From NCBI GenBank assembly GCA_029204225.1, contig CM055095.1:73828001-73892000 (forward strand): 64,000 bases of DNA, in the 5' to 3' direction. Source of the stretch: Diphasiastrum complanatum. Taxonomy: Eukaryota; Streptophyta; Lycopodiopsida; Lycopodiales; Lycopodiaceae. This document shows, piece after piece, positions 10,560 through 21,293 of the stretch. How positions within the stretch are numbered: the stretch's first letter is position 1; each line of letters opens with the position of its first letter. The position numbers were made by a program, and so were the translations under genes. Under the pieces are notes generated by a model. The model ran no database searches. It saw only the letters and a list, made by a program, of their open reading frames with translations, and was not told where the DNA came from.

Positions 10560-12792
10560 TCTCAAACATTGTAATTTTCCATGCCATAAAGCTCTCCCAA
10601 TGCAGGTATTTTTCCAACTCTTTCCCGGCCTCTATCTTGGAGGCCTTAAACTTCAGAACCCAACCCCACGTGAGGACTCATGCGGATGTTGCTTTAAGAA
10701 GGTCTGGAATTAGTCCTCGACACTGATGGGCTTTCTGAATAGAGGTGTAGTCCTTGATGAGGATGGACCTGCTTGTACTGCCGATAAGATTGGCGGTTGT
10801 TCTGCTATATCTGGAGCTCTCCGCTGGTCCATGCTGGAATCTATCCTTGTATCCATTGGTACAACTTCTTGGCACGAAGGGAAGAATTGCATGACCAGTA
10901 CGGGGATTTGTGGTCCGGCTTCCAATACTTGAGCGGCTGCTTTTTCATAGGCGGTGATGGTCTCTTTAGCCTTTGCCAACTCGGTTGAAGCTGCTCCTTT
11001 GGACCTGTCAAAGTGGCCTTGGAATCCCTAAAGGGCCACTTTGTATGTTTCTACTTTCTTAAACAAATACGCGATCTCCGTCGGTGTGATCGGATGATCT
11101 GGTATTTGTGTTTGAAGATAAGCATCACGCTCAAGGGTAGTCGCATCCAATTCACCTTGGAGACGTGTGCGGTCCTGTTCCGCCATCTGCAATTGACCCT
11201 TCAGCAGTTGCACCTGTTGTTTTGCATCCTGCACGGCCTTATCCACCTGATCCTGTGCGATTGTCAGGGCATTTTGCGGAGAGCTGACGTATTCTTCTAG
11301 ACGATCAGCTTGTTGCTAGGACAACTTCTTTTCGGCTTCAGCCTTGTCTTCATGCTGTTTGGCAATCTTTAACTCTCAATCCAACTGGACAATCTTCTGG
11401 CTGATCAGAGTGTTTTCAAAGCCCATATCGGAAATTCTTTGTTCCATTTCTTTCTTCTTATCCAGCATAGACTGGATCACTTGTTCAAGGCTTGAGACCA
11501 GATCGAGAGCATCACCAGAATCGACTGTCATGGAGGTGGCAGCAGCAGGAGGACCTGATGGTACTGTCCTTGGTTGGCGTGGAATAGGTGCCAGTACTTC
11601 TTCTTCTTAAAAAATGTGTTCCTCCTCAAAACCCTCAGGCATAGTGGCGTCGAACTGTTTCAGTGATTTCACATCTCTGTCGACCCAAATTGCGGCTGGG
11701 CTATCTTCTGTGTGAGGTTGCTGGCTGACATCCTTAACACTGAATGGTAGATTCATGGATCTGTTCGAATCCTCTTCCAAGGGATTGGAGTTCAAAGGGA
11801 GCAGGGCTCTGGTGCATTTCAAAAATTTCGGTGGCCCCAAGGGGGTCGGAATCATCGAACATATCCATGAAAAATTGCGTGTTTGGTGAAGTGGCTTTGG
11901 TGTGTAGGGGTGAGGCGGCCTAGGTAGCTGTGATGGGAATCGTAGGCCCAATAGTCACAGACTGTCCGTGTGTGAAAGCAGAGGCGAGGGAAGCATCAGA
12001 GGCGGGGGGAATAGAAAGTTCAGTGTGAACAGCAGCATGAGGTGGAAGCGCAGCTGACAATGTATGCCTAGTGTGAAGTCGTGACGCGGAAGACGAGTCA
12101 GGAATGATGATCTCGTTGCATGGACGATGACGACTATGAGAACTCGAGGCCTGGTGAGACGAATCATCCAGTGCTTCTTCGTAGACTGAAAGCACAAAAT
12201 CCAGGTGGAAACCATGGATTTTGTTTTCTAGGTGAGAAGCGGCTAGAAGAGACAATAAAGCGCCAGCAGCGAACTGCTGCTTAGTATTGGCCTTAATAGC
12301 TCATTTGAGCTCACCAAAAAAAGTCTTGAACCAATTATATGGTTCAAGAGGGGCTTTGGCCAACTTGGTGTAGGACTCCACTATCCTATGGAGGATCTAA
12401 GACATGATGCGGTCTTTCCTGAGGTTGCCAACGATCAGGAAGTTGTTCAGTAGCTAGGCAACAGCGTGTATTGAAGGCTCAGTGATGGCTTCCAGAAGGT
12501 ATCTGTCATTGGTCCAGTGCAGATCATTGGTGAGGTCAATGTATGGCCTGATGGCCTGTTTGGCCTGCTTGTGATTGGGTGAGGCCTGTGTACCGGATGC
12601 TATACCTATGGCTGCAAGGGCGGCCTTAGTGACGTGCACCTTGTGTGTGGCTCCTTGGAAAGTGATATAAAATTTGGATTTCTCTTCCTTCCACGTACTG
12701 AAGACAAGAGTAATGAAATCCATATTGACTCGGCCAGAAAAAGCTCTCTCATGAATACCCATTGCAGTGAGCAGAGGCTCCACAAGGGTCAT
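10560..12792 (-). pseudogene. gypsy accessory ORF (aORF) copy 1, coiled-coil protein
   Basis: Minus-strand ORF remains downstream of a gypsy integrase. From the start: a globular region (MTLVEPLLTAMGIHERAFSG and onward to about 12260), a Ser/Pro/Thr-rich linker (12250-11850), and a long heptad-rich Gln/Glu/Lys segment consistent with a coiled coil (about 11610-11030, for example LLKGQLQMAEQDRTRLQGEL). A degenerate tail follows. Several stops and frameshifts break it, and compared with the second copy at 43320-45209 it has lost about 400 bp including the N-terminus. I know no matching catalytic domain. The position after integrase is where some plant gypsy elements carry env-like or other extra ORFs. 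Confidence 0.6.
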
Positions 12793-13146
12793 GCTTGTGC
12801 GCTGACGAAGGATGAACCTTCAGGAGGGTCCTGCGCCCAGGTACTGTCATAAATGTTTTTTTTCACAATCTGAACCTATGGACAACCTAATTTGGACATT
12901 TTAAGATCATCTAGCAGGTTGACGAAGGTTCATGCTGATGTTTAGATGCTTGATGAAGGTTCCCAAAATGGCATATCACTGAACCTTCGCCTGACTCAAA
13001 AATTGGAATTTTTCTGGACAGGAACCTTGGCCCGCAAATTAGATAAATCTAGAGTAGATGTACAGTCTGAGAGCTCAACGAAGGTCTTTGGTACTGTATA
13101 GGCCAAATCTGACCAAAATAGTGATTTTCTATGGCATTTTTCATCA
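12793..13146 (-). promoter_or_regulatory. leader of the aORF with GAAnnTTC palindromes, copy 1
   Basis: Conserved noncoding stretch upstream of the aORF, shared with 45290-45626. It holds four exact GAAGGTTC or GAACCTTC sites at 12814-12821, 12924-12931, 12955-12962 and 12981-12988, plus imperfect ones. GAAnnTTC is the core of plant heat-shock elements, so an internal stress-responsive promoter is possible, though only sequence resemblance supports this. The shared region ends abruptly at 13146. Confidence 0.4.
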
Positions 13147-13199
13147 AAAAAATATTGTGCTTCCTTATTCCCATGCTGATGACTTTCTGACTTTTGCTC

Positions 13200-16100
13200 A
13201 TCAGTCTTTTCTCAATTTTTGTTTTTTTTTTTAATTGTCTTTTTTCAAAAAAACTTAGCAATTTAAAAACTAAAAGCAAAAAATTGAAAAACAAATAAAT
13301 TTAAAAAACTATTGAGATCAAGCTTGCTGAACTAGTAGAGCAGGCTGCCAAAACTTATGTAATCGGTTGCCATTCACCAGAATATCAAATCGTTTTCCAT
13401 CCAAGTGCTCAAGAATGATTGCGCCATAGTTCAGGATTTCTTTCACTTTATATGGGCCTTCACCGGTAAACTTCAACTTGCCCTTGATCAGTTTGGTTTT
13501 GTACATCAATGCAAGATCTCCTACTTTCAGATCTTTTTTGTGCAATCGACGATCGTGCCATGCCTTGAGATGGGCTTTCTCTACTACTAACGCATGAACT
13601 GCCATCAATCAGTTTTCACATAACTTGTGCATCGCTTCATGACGGAGTTGTAAAGACTTATCAGCATTTAATTGTTCTGTTGCTACTATGCGTAAGGATG
13701 AGATTAAAAATTCAATCGGCATGACAACATGTTGACCATAAACCAATTGAAAAGGTGTTTGATTTGTACTATTTTTGTAAGCGTTTCTAAATGCCCATAA
13801 CGCTGCATATAGTTTATGTTCCAAATCAAACCGACTTGCTTCAACTATCTTTGTCATAATGGTGCAGAGAATCTTATTGGAAGATTCAGCTTTACTATTC
13901 CCTCTGGAATAGTAGGGTGTAATAAATCTCTGTACAACGAAAAAAATCTTCCAATAAGCACTTTATTGTTTGATTAACAAAGTGTGTACCCCGGTCACTG
14001 GCAATCTCGATCGGACATCCAAATATGATTATATTATTTTCATATAGAAACTTGGCCGTAGATTTCGCATTAGCAACTTTAACCATCTTGCAATACTTCC
14101 AGTATTGCACGTTTTGTTTACCAAGTAATGTAAGGGCTGATGATCCGTATAAAATACAAAGTGCGTTTCCATGTGGTAGTGACGAAATTTTTGAACAGAA
14201 AAAATCATGGCTAACGCTTCACGTTCTGTTGTTGAATAATTTTTCTCCGGATCTATAAGTTGTCTGCTTGCAAATGATATAGGATAATCCTTCTTATAGT
14301 CACCCGGTTGTATCAAAACTAATCCAATGGCGTATTTTGAGGCATCCGTATGAACATGAAATTCTATCGTCCAATCTGGAGAATGCAGTATTGGTGTTGA
14401 AGTTAATGTTGTTTTTATCTTTTCAAAGGCTTCTAACGCCTCTACTGTCCAAAAAATAGGAACAATAGTCAGTTTGTATATAGGTCGTGCTAAATCCGCA
14501 AAGAAGATAATAAAAATTTGATAGTAGTTTGCATGATCCATAAACAAATAAACTCCACGAATTGTTGTTGGCGGTGCCAATTCCACAATAATTTGATCTT
14601 AGAATAATCTGTGGCAATACCATGTCTCGATATCACATGTCCAAGCACAACTCCGTGGGAAACCCATATCTGACATTTTTCTGGATTTAGAGAAATCTAA
14701 TATTTGCAGCATCTTTCAAATACTTTCTCCAATCGATCTAGGTGGTCTGCATCTGTACTATGGACTCCCAAGTCGTCCAAGTAAATTTCAAAATTTTTTT
14801 GCAGATAATCTTTAAAAGCAAATTGCATTACTCGTTGGAACGAACTTGGTGAGTCCAAACAGTATTACTTTGTAAGCGTAGGTGCCCCATTCTGTTGCAA
14901 AGGCTGTTTTGTGACGATCGGTAGGTGCAATCTTAACCTGGTTGTAACCACTAAATCCATCCAAGAAACTATAAGATTCTGCTTCAGCAAGGCGATCCAA
15001 AATGCTTTTAGTAAAAGGTAACGGAAAGTGATCCTTCCACGTCACTTTGTTCAATGCTTTGAGATTCACACAGTTTTGCAATTTCCCATTTTTCTTAGGA
15101 ACAATGACAATCGGTGAAATCCATTCGGTATGCTCGATCTCATAAATGAAATCGGCGTCAAGCAATCTCTGAAATTCTTTTTTTATCAGGTCCGCAACAT
15201 TAGGATTATAGCGATAGAACATTGTAACCTTTTGAACTGCATCAGGTACTAAAGGTATGTTATGTTCAGTCACTGATGTCGGAATACCCTTCAGATCTTG
15301 ATAAGTCCATTTAAAGCAATCCTGATACTTAATAAGTAACATGCGTAGTGCTTGATATTGTTCAGGATTAAGTTGTGATCCAATCTGTACAATCTTTTCT
15401 GGTTTTCTTGGTTCGACAAGATTCATTGGCTGCGTCCTAGCTGGGCCATCGTAAACCTCTTTCAATTCTGGCACATGTTCTTCAGGTTCACGATGCGCTT
15501 TAGGTAACATGATAACGACATCATCCAGTGTATAACATTTAAAATGTTCGGGCATATCATGCTGGACTACATCTGCTTGTTCTTTTTCGAAAGGACTTGT
15601 TTTGGATCTTCGCTTAGCCTTCTTAGCAGGAATTGATCATGGAGGTGATGACTTCCGAGACGATGATGTCTTGCTAGAATTCTGACTTATAGAATCATCC
15701 TCGACTTTTCCTTTTCCTTTATTCAGTAAGGGTTGCACATTCGTCAAATCAATCTTTCGAGGGAGATTTTTGCATTTCAAGACCGTATTATAATGTTGCT
15801 TAGCTTGTTTCTTCGTCATTGATCATGTGATCTTGTCTTCCTTCAATATAACTGCTTTGGGCAGTTTTATTGTTGGTTCATCAGGAACATTACGCACTCC
15901 AAATCTGGTCGGATCCATATGATTTAGAATTTGCTCATTCGTAAGTTCAGCATTGCCATCATAAGTCAAGGCATGGCTCACTAGTATGGGATCATCCTCA
16001 ATCGAATTTGGCTACATTCAGCACATTAAATGGAAACGTGATTGGCGTATCCAAAGTTTGATCTAATAAAGAAATCTCATTCAAATCTGATTGATTATCT

Positions 16101-16450
16101 TGTTGACACATATATCCTGCTGTACAATCAATCGTTGCAAGAGCTTCATTCCAATTGATAGTATCCGTTTGAGAATCGTAATGAACTCCCAAAATTTTCT
16201 CTGGTCGATCACAAGTATGATCCGTTGTTGACGAATCGTCACCTTCTTTTTGAACCACTGGTTTGATAGTCCAAGTTGTTGGATCAACTTTAACTGCATG
16301 TTTACGATTTTCAAAAGTGATTTTTCCAGTACCCGAGTTATAAATTACTTGTGCAACTCGTACCCATGGACGTCCCAATAGAACTCGGTAGACATTTGGT
16401 GCTTCTGGTAAGTCCATCACTATGAAAGTAATGACGAACTGTACTCCCAC
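13200..16450 (-). pseudogene. Ty3/gypsy pol: protease end, reverse transcriptase, RNase H, integrase
   Basis: Read on the minus strand. The protease C-terminal half (16450-16100) contains VYRVLLGRPW. Reverse transcriptase (15555-14812) contains ISPIVIVPKKNGKLQNCVN and YSFLDGFSGYNQVKIAP. RNase H (14586-14130) has FHVHTDASKYAIG and the TDHQPLHYL motif. Integrase pieces (14110-13609) include IASDRGTHFVNQ and FRNAYKNSTNQTPFQLVYG. The C-terminal integrase region (13608-13318) has DLALMYKTKLIKGK and GPYKVKEIL. The type fits the Athila/Tat-like side of plant gypsy elements. Frameshifts and stops break it throughout. The missing protease N-terminus and gag match the plus-strand segment ending near 20750, beyond an inversion breakpoint. 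Confidence 0.85.
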
Positions 16451-16834
16451 AATTATGATCTATAAATAACAAATATTGATCATTCTACACATAGAATTGC
16501 AAGCAATCACAAGTATAGTGCACCAATGGATAGTAGAATCCAAGAGAACCATGTATAACCATTAAATGAGATAGAGCTTCTCCATGAGTTACATCCTTTT
16601 ATAATAGGTCCAAACCCTATTTAGCCACTTGGCTTTCCCTCCCAAATGTGAACCCTACTATTTTTGGGTCTAGATTCAATGTACCCAACATTTAAATTTG
16701 AATCTACTCAAACTCGACTACCAACTTTCCCACACTTTCCAAAAGTGTTTATTCAAATGCAATTTAGACTATTATAACTCTGAAAAGTCAAACTCTAAGT
16801 CTAATATAATGTTTTGGCCTCAAATGCTCACAAA
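16451..16834 (-). mobile_element. LTR-like remnant beside an inversion breakpoint
   Basis: Read on the minus strand, 16692 starts TGTTGGGTACATTG and is followed by a TATA-like TATTATAAAAGG near 16600, which resembles an LTR promoter. A clear CA end was not found before 16451, and no second copy was recognised, so the call is tentative. The 16693-16834 part is A/T-rich and unassigned. Confidence 0.3.
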
Positions 16835-16923
16835 CATGATTGATACCTTTTAAGGAACTTGGAAGACCTATCACAACTTGCTTCCTAGCCATTACTTCCA
16901 ATGCCTTGAAGTTGAGGTGTCCC
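16835..16923 (-). pseudogene. Copia-X retrotransposon, GAG-pre-integrase continuation (inverted)
   Basis: On the minus strand this gives HLNFKALEVMARKQVV, then IGLP and INHVCE, the expected continuation of the GAG-pre-integrase domain that stops at VWHKRMG at 8137. The last five bases, 16919-16923, read GGGAC on the minus strand. They match the GGGAC at 8133-8137 and lie next to the other end of a Copia-A element. Removing one copy of the 5-bp duplication leaves the frame continuous. Confidence 0.8.
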
Positions 16924-18023
16924 TGTTGGAAATTAAGCCCATAGTTGTCTCCTTGGAATTACAACTCAAACAATCAATTTATTTGAAGAACGTCTACAGC
17001 GGGCTTCCAGCTGATCTCCAGCAAAGGGTAACCAATCCTATCATAATTTCAAGTTCAGATGTTAAGTTCAATAATTTGAAGTCATTGAAGACTTGGCCAT
17101 CTTCAAGGACTTCCACGAAATTAGCATTTAGAACAAGTCTGCAGAAATACATTACTTTCGTGACAGTCTGCAAAATTACTCTAAGTGTCGCGACAATCTG
17201 CAAAAAAACTCTAAGTGTTGCGACAGTTTATAAAAATGAATTCTGTTTTTCACATTGTCGGCTCCGAGATGCGAAATTAGCATAGTTCAACAGTTTAAAC
17301 TATTTTGCAACAGCTTCGTCTTTTTCACATTTCCCTGAAACACAACACTTAGGCACAGTTCAAAGTTAAATCATTTTAGAACAACTTCGACTATTTCACA
17401 AAGAGAGAAAATTCCCAAAGGTCATCTACTTTAAGACTTGAACTGTTTTAGGGCACCTTTGATTTTTTTGCGAAAAACCCGAAGAGAGAAAAAATGAAGG
17501 TCGTCTATTTTGAACGAAGGACATTCCCAACCACTTCCCGAAATTTTTTGACGAACCAGACCTGGACACTGGTCGACTTTCTCACTCACAAGAGAGTTAT
17601 AGACAATAAGTGGATCTTCAAGAAGAAGATCAATTCTGATGGTTCCATTGCTAAATGGAAAGCATGGCTGGTGGCTTAAGGATTCACTCAAGTCCAAGGA
17701 GTGGATTATCACAAAATTTTCAGTCCTATCATCAAGATGCAGTCAATCAGGACTTTGATTGCTTAAGCGGCCATTGAAGACCTCGAAATACACCAAATGG
17801 ATGTCAAGACATCATTTCTGAACGACAACGTCGAAGAGGAGCTGTATACCTTCCAACTGGAAGGATTCGAAGTCAAAGGCCAAGAGCACAAAGTGTGCAA
17901 GCTGCACAAAGAAATCTACGGTCTGAAACAGGCTGCAAGAGCATGGTTCGATAGAATCAACTCTTATCTCATTCAATTGGGATTTGCAAACAATTCAGCT
18001 CACTGTAATGTTTAATCGAAGCA
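16924..18023 (+). mobile_element. Copia-A copy 2: partial 5' LTR and reverse transcriptase N-terminal half
   Basis: Starts TGTTGGAAATTAAGCC, matching the 5' end of the Copia-A LTR, and follows it to about 17210, where 28-30-bp 'ctaagtgt.gcgaca.tctgc' repeats occur. About 17210-17540 is unassigned. From 17545 the pol frame gives NQTWTLVDFLTHKRVI, NKWIFKKK, then IHQMDVKTSFLND and KEIYGLKQAARAWFDR, the N-terminal half of Copia reverse transcriptase, with stops at about 17680 and 17766. Homology to the copy at 59050-58960 runs to the base before 18024, where a gypsy LTR begins. This is probably the other half of the 8138-10512 element, separated by an inversion. Confidence 0.75.
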
Positions 18024-18750
18024 TGTTGGAGGGTTTGCGGATCCCAAGGCAACCCTAACCCTAGTTAATAAGAGAGAGATTTGGCACCCTACATGTGTAA
18101 GTCCAACTTGATGATCACATGGAGATTTGATTGATTAGTTACGAGTCAATAAAAAGACTTTAGGCCTTTTTGCGGGACTTTTAATGTCGCAGGGTCTAAA
18201 TGTCAAGTTAGTGAATAAAATTGGGTTTCCCTCCAATTTTGATTGTTCCCACACTTTTTTAAATTTGAATAATTAGGGAGGTAGAAATGGACCAATAAGA
18301 TTTAGAGGCAAGGGTCCTCCTCTCTACTATAAGAAGGGACCAACTCAAGTTGCTCCTCATGTTCATTTCCTCATTTCAATAAAGCAGATTGGTTCTTTTC
18401 AGAAATGGATTGATGAATGTCCTTGCTCTTCTTCTTTTCTCTTCCATCTTTCATGCTTTCTTTGGTTTTTGCTAATTGTTAGATCTGAATGTTATTGGGA
18501 TTGAGTGTTATTATACTTTTTATGAGAGAGAAAGGGTAAGCTATCTTTGTCGTGGATGTGTAGTGTTAATGGATAGTAGGGTTAATGGATGTTAGAGCTA
18601 GATTTGGATCCTCCATTCATGTTAAAATCTGAACTATACTATTGCTCTCATGGGAACGAACCTACGTGTGACAACTAATCTCGTCTCTTGATGCTAGATT
18701 GACTAGATCTTGGATTCAAGTTAGGCAAGGAAAGAAATCCACTACAATTT
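18024..18750 (+). mobile_element. Ty3/gypsy 5' LTR
   Basis: Begins TGTTGGAGGGTTTGCGG and ends CCACTACA just before a primer-binding-like site, about 727 bp. It contains a TATA-like 'ctactataagaagg' near 18330 and AATAAA near 18376. It starts exactly where Copia-A homology stops (flank AAGCA, 18019-18023), so it inserted into that Copia. No second copy was found in the window. Confidence 0.7.
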
Positions 18751-18751
18751 T

Positions 18752-18772
18752 GGTGCCATTTCAGGGGAGCTA
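18752..18772 (+). promoter_or_regulatory. gypsy primer-binding site
   Basis: The sequence 'ttttggtgccatttcagggg' directly follows the LTR end and resembles the TTTGGCGCC...GGGG primer-binding site used by Athila/Tat-type plant gypsy elements. Confidence 0.55.
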
Positions 18773-19201
18773 CGCCAATTTTTCAGTTTGCAGCATGATT
18801 GTTGGATGGAGAACTTGCATTAGGCATCTTGTCGTGGCATGAATAGTGTTAGATGTGCATTTTAGGGCTAGTTGGAATTGATTTTGCTTGATTTGACTAG
18901 ATTTGCTTGTTTGAAATCTAATCTGATTGTTAAACAGAGAAAGTTATTCAGATTACCAATCTTAAGATCCATTTGGATCTGAGATATCAGAGAAGACAAC
19001 AAAAATTGGTCAAATCTGTCAAAATTGGTCAAAAAGAGGCAAAAACCGTCATCATAGCTGATAACTTTTTGCCCTCTTTCAGGAAACCTTCACCGAGTTG
19101 CAGACACCTTCGGTTTTGTTCATCAAATTTGATACATTCCGATTTGGATTTTGAGAGATTTATCATTTTTGAGAAGTATGGACTTATCTCAAATTGTAAA
19201 G

Positions 19202-20756
19202 ATGGCTGCCCCTAGAGCTGCTATTGGAGGTGTTCCACATGAAGTCAATCCAATCATTGTTAGAAGAGCACCCCGTTTGGATCTACCCAGATATAATGGA
19301 TTAGACTTCTTCAGATCTATGCTGAATCTTGTGAAGTCTATGGCGAGATTTATCCTCAAGACAAACTTAGCTGTTTCCTATGGCCTTAACAGGCGCAACA
19401 CAAGATTGGTACTATAATCAAGATGAAACTGAGCGTACAGATTGGGAGGTTGTTAAACGAGCCCTCATCACACGGTTCAAACCGCGAAAGTTTATGGAAG
19501 ACCCTTTCCTACCTTTAAGTAAAATTAAAATGGGAAAGAGGAAAATGGTTCAAGATTACATTGAACAGGTGAAACACCTCAGATTTGAATGCAAACTTGA
19601 GCTGATTAATGAAAATGCCATGATTATGTGATTTTTGTCAGGTCTACCTAAACGGATCAGACGTGAGCTGAAACGCCATAATGAGTGTGCACTGTTGCAA
19701 AATGCTATGGATGATACAATTCGGGAGGAGGACGAAGATTCAGATGATGAGCTGAATATCAGTATGTTGCCTTATACAGCAGGGCAGACTACTACAACAT
19801 CCACCACTATTGCATCAACGAATGCCAACACTACTGCAGAAATGATGCTCAATGAGTTCGAGAAACTTGGGAAGAACCAACAAAAACAGATGGAAAAGAT
19901 GAGAAGATCAAAGCATTGGAAAGTTTCCACGGACAAGCGAACAAAGAACCTGAAAAGTTTGCGAAGACTTTTCCTACCAGAGAAAATGTCTGGTGTTTAA
20001 TTTGTACAGGAAATCACACAGTAAACGAGTGTCCTCAATTGAAAAAACGAATGGAAATCAGTGTTTGCCATCTGTGTAATTCACCTGACCATGAGACTCC
20101 TTTTTGTAACTTCAATTCTCGGATAATTCAGCAACGATATGCACAAATGGGATCTCGAGAACCACAATATGGAGGCAATCCAGCACCTAGACCTCGACAA
20201 TCTGCTCTTGGATACCCGAAACGTTTAGCCTTACCTGCCCCACCAAAGCACTCCGCTCCTCTTGCCAATTTGATGGAACCAGAACCTTACAGAAGTGCTG
20301 AGCAATGGAACTATGGTACTGATTAAGAAGGTGGATCTTCGGAACAGTATGCTATTTATGCTGCCGCTCAACAACAAGCCTCTAAAAATTGGACCAGAGC
20401 ACCACTTGATGCTTTGCATGTGGAGAAAATCATAGAGTTGCAGAATGTCCAAATAAAGAAAAATTTGTACCATTCTGTCGTGACTGTGGTTATGGGCACT
20501 GCCATGAGAACTGTCCAGCAAGACCGAAGCCACCACCAGCTACAGCACCTGTAAATTTGATAACAATCAAGCGAAGAGATTTCTTAAAGTTGGTGCCAAA
20601 AAGTACTCCATGTTGGAGCCGCTTGGGAAAGTGAACAAAAGAATATCACTCTGCCGATACAGCATAGACAATTTTCTAAAAAAACAGTTGTGATTTGCTA
20701 TTAAGCTAGCTGATCAAACGACAGTTCGTCCGCGCTAGTCAATATTGGTCATAGTT
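19202..20756 (+). pseudogene. Ty3/gypsy gag with zinc knuckles and start of protease
   Basis: Gag of the gypsy element with its LTR at 18024. It starts MAAPRAAIGG. The capsid-like region (19202-19650) includes GATQDWYYNQ and DYIEQVKHLRFEC and has two frame changes. TGA at 19629-19631 falls where FLSGLPKRIRREL should be preceded by an unbroken frame. The C-terminus has several Cys/His knuckles: CLICTGNHTVNEC, CHLCNSPDHETPFC (both about 20010-20110), then after another frame change CFACGENHRVAEC and CRDCGYGHCHENC (20413-20520). From about 20700 a protease-like IKLADQTTVRP appears, then gypsy homology ends. The rest of the protease is on the minus strand from 16450. Confidence 0.8.
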
Positions 20757-20759
20757 GAT

Positions 20760-21293
20760 AAAAATTTCTGTCAAAGTCACACAGAAAACCTTATACAGAT
20801 CTACAAAGCCTTTTTAGTTGTACATTTGAATATTCATGGAATTACTAAAATTAGCAATAGTGGAGCTAAGATGTATGTAACTTTCATTGATGATTTTAGT
20901 GGATTTTGTTGGACCTATCTACTAAAGAGCAAAAATGAAATGTATGATGTCTTTGTTAAGTTCAAGAATGCAAGAGAAACATATATCTAACCAATACTAG
21001 ACCAGATCTAAGCTATTGTATTGGAAGATTGAATCAATTCATGCAAGATCCTAGTGAGGAGCATTGGAAGCTGGGAGAACTAGTTTTGAGGTACATCATT
21101 GGAACTCGAGATTTTGGCATATAGTATGAGGGATCATCACCTAACTTGTTTGGATTTTCAGATTCGGACTATGCTGGAGATATAATGGATAGGAAATCCA
21201 TTAGTGCTCATTGTATTTTCATAGGTGATGGAGCTATATCATAAACGTCGAAGAAACAAGGCATGAACTACACAAAGGATTTCACTAACACTG
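20760..21293 (+). pseudogene. Copia-X retrotransposon, integrase and RNase H fragments
   Basis: 20800-20988 encodes a Copia integrase core fragment (LNIHGITKISNSGAKMYV, then FIDDFSGFCWTYLL, the D-containing motif). At about 21003 it jumps to the reverse transcriptase end and RNase H: TRPDLSYCIG, LNQFMQDPSEEHWK, GFSDSDYAGD and ISAHCIF, with two stops. The integrase catalytic remainder and most of the reverse transcriptase are deleted. After the inversion is undone this lies downstream of 16835-16923 in the same orientation, so it is probably the right end of Copia-X. Confidence 0.7.
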
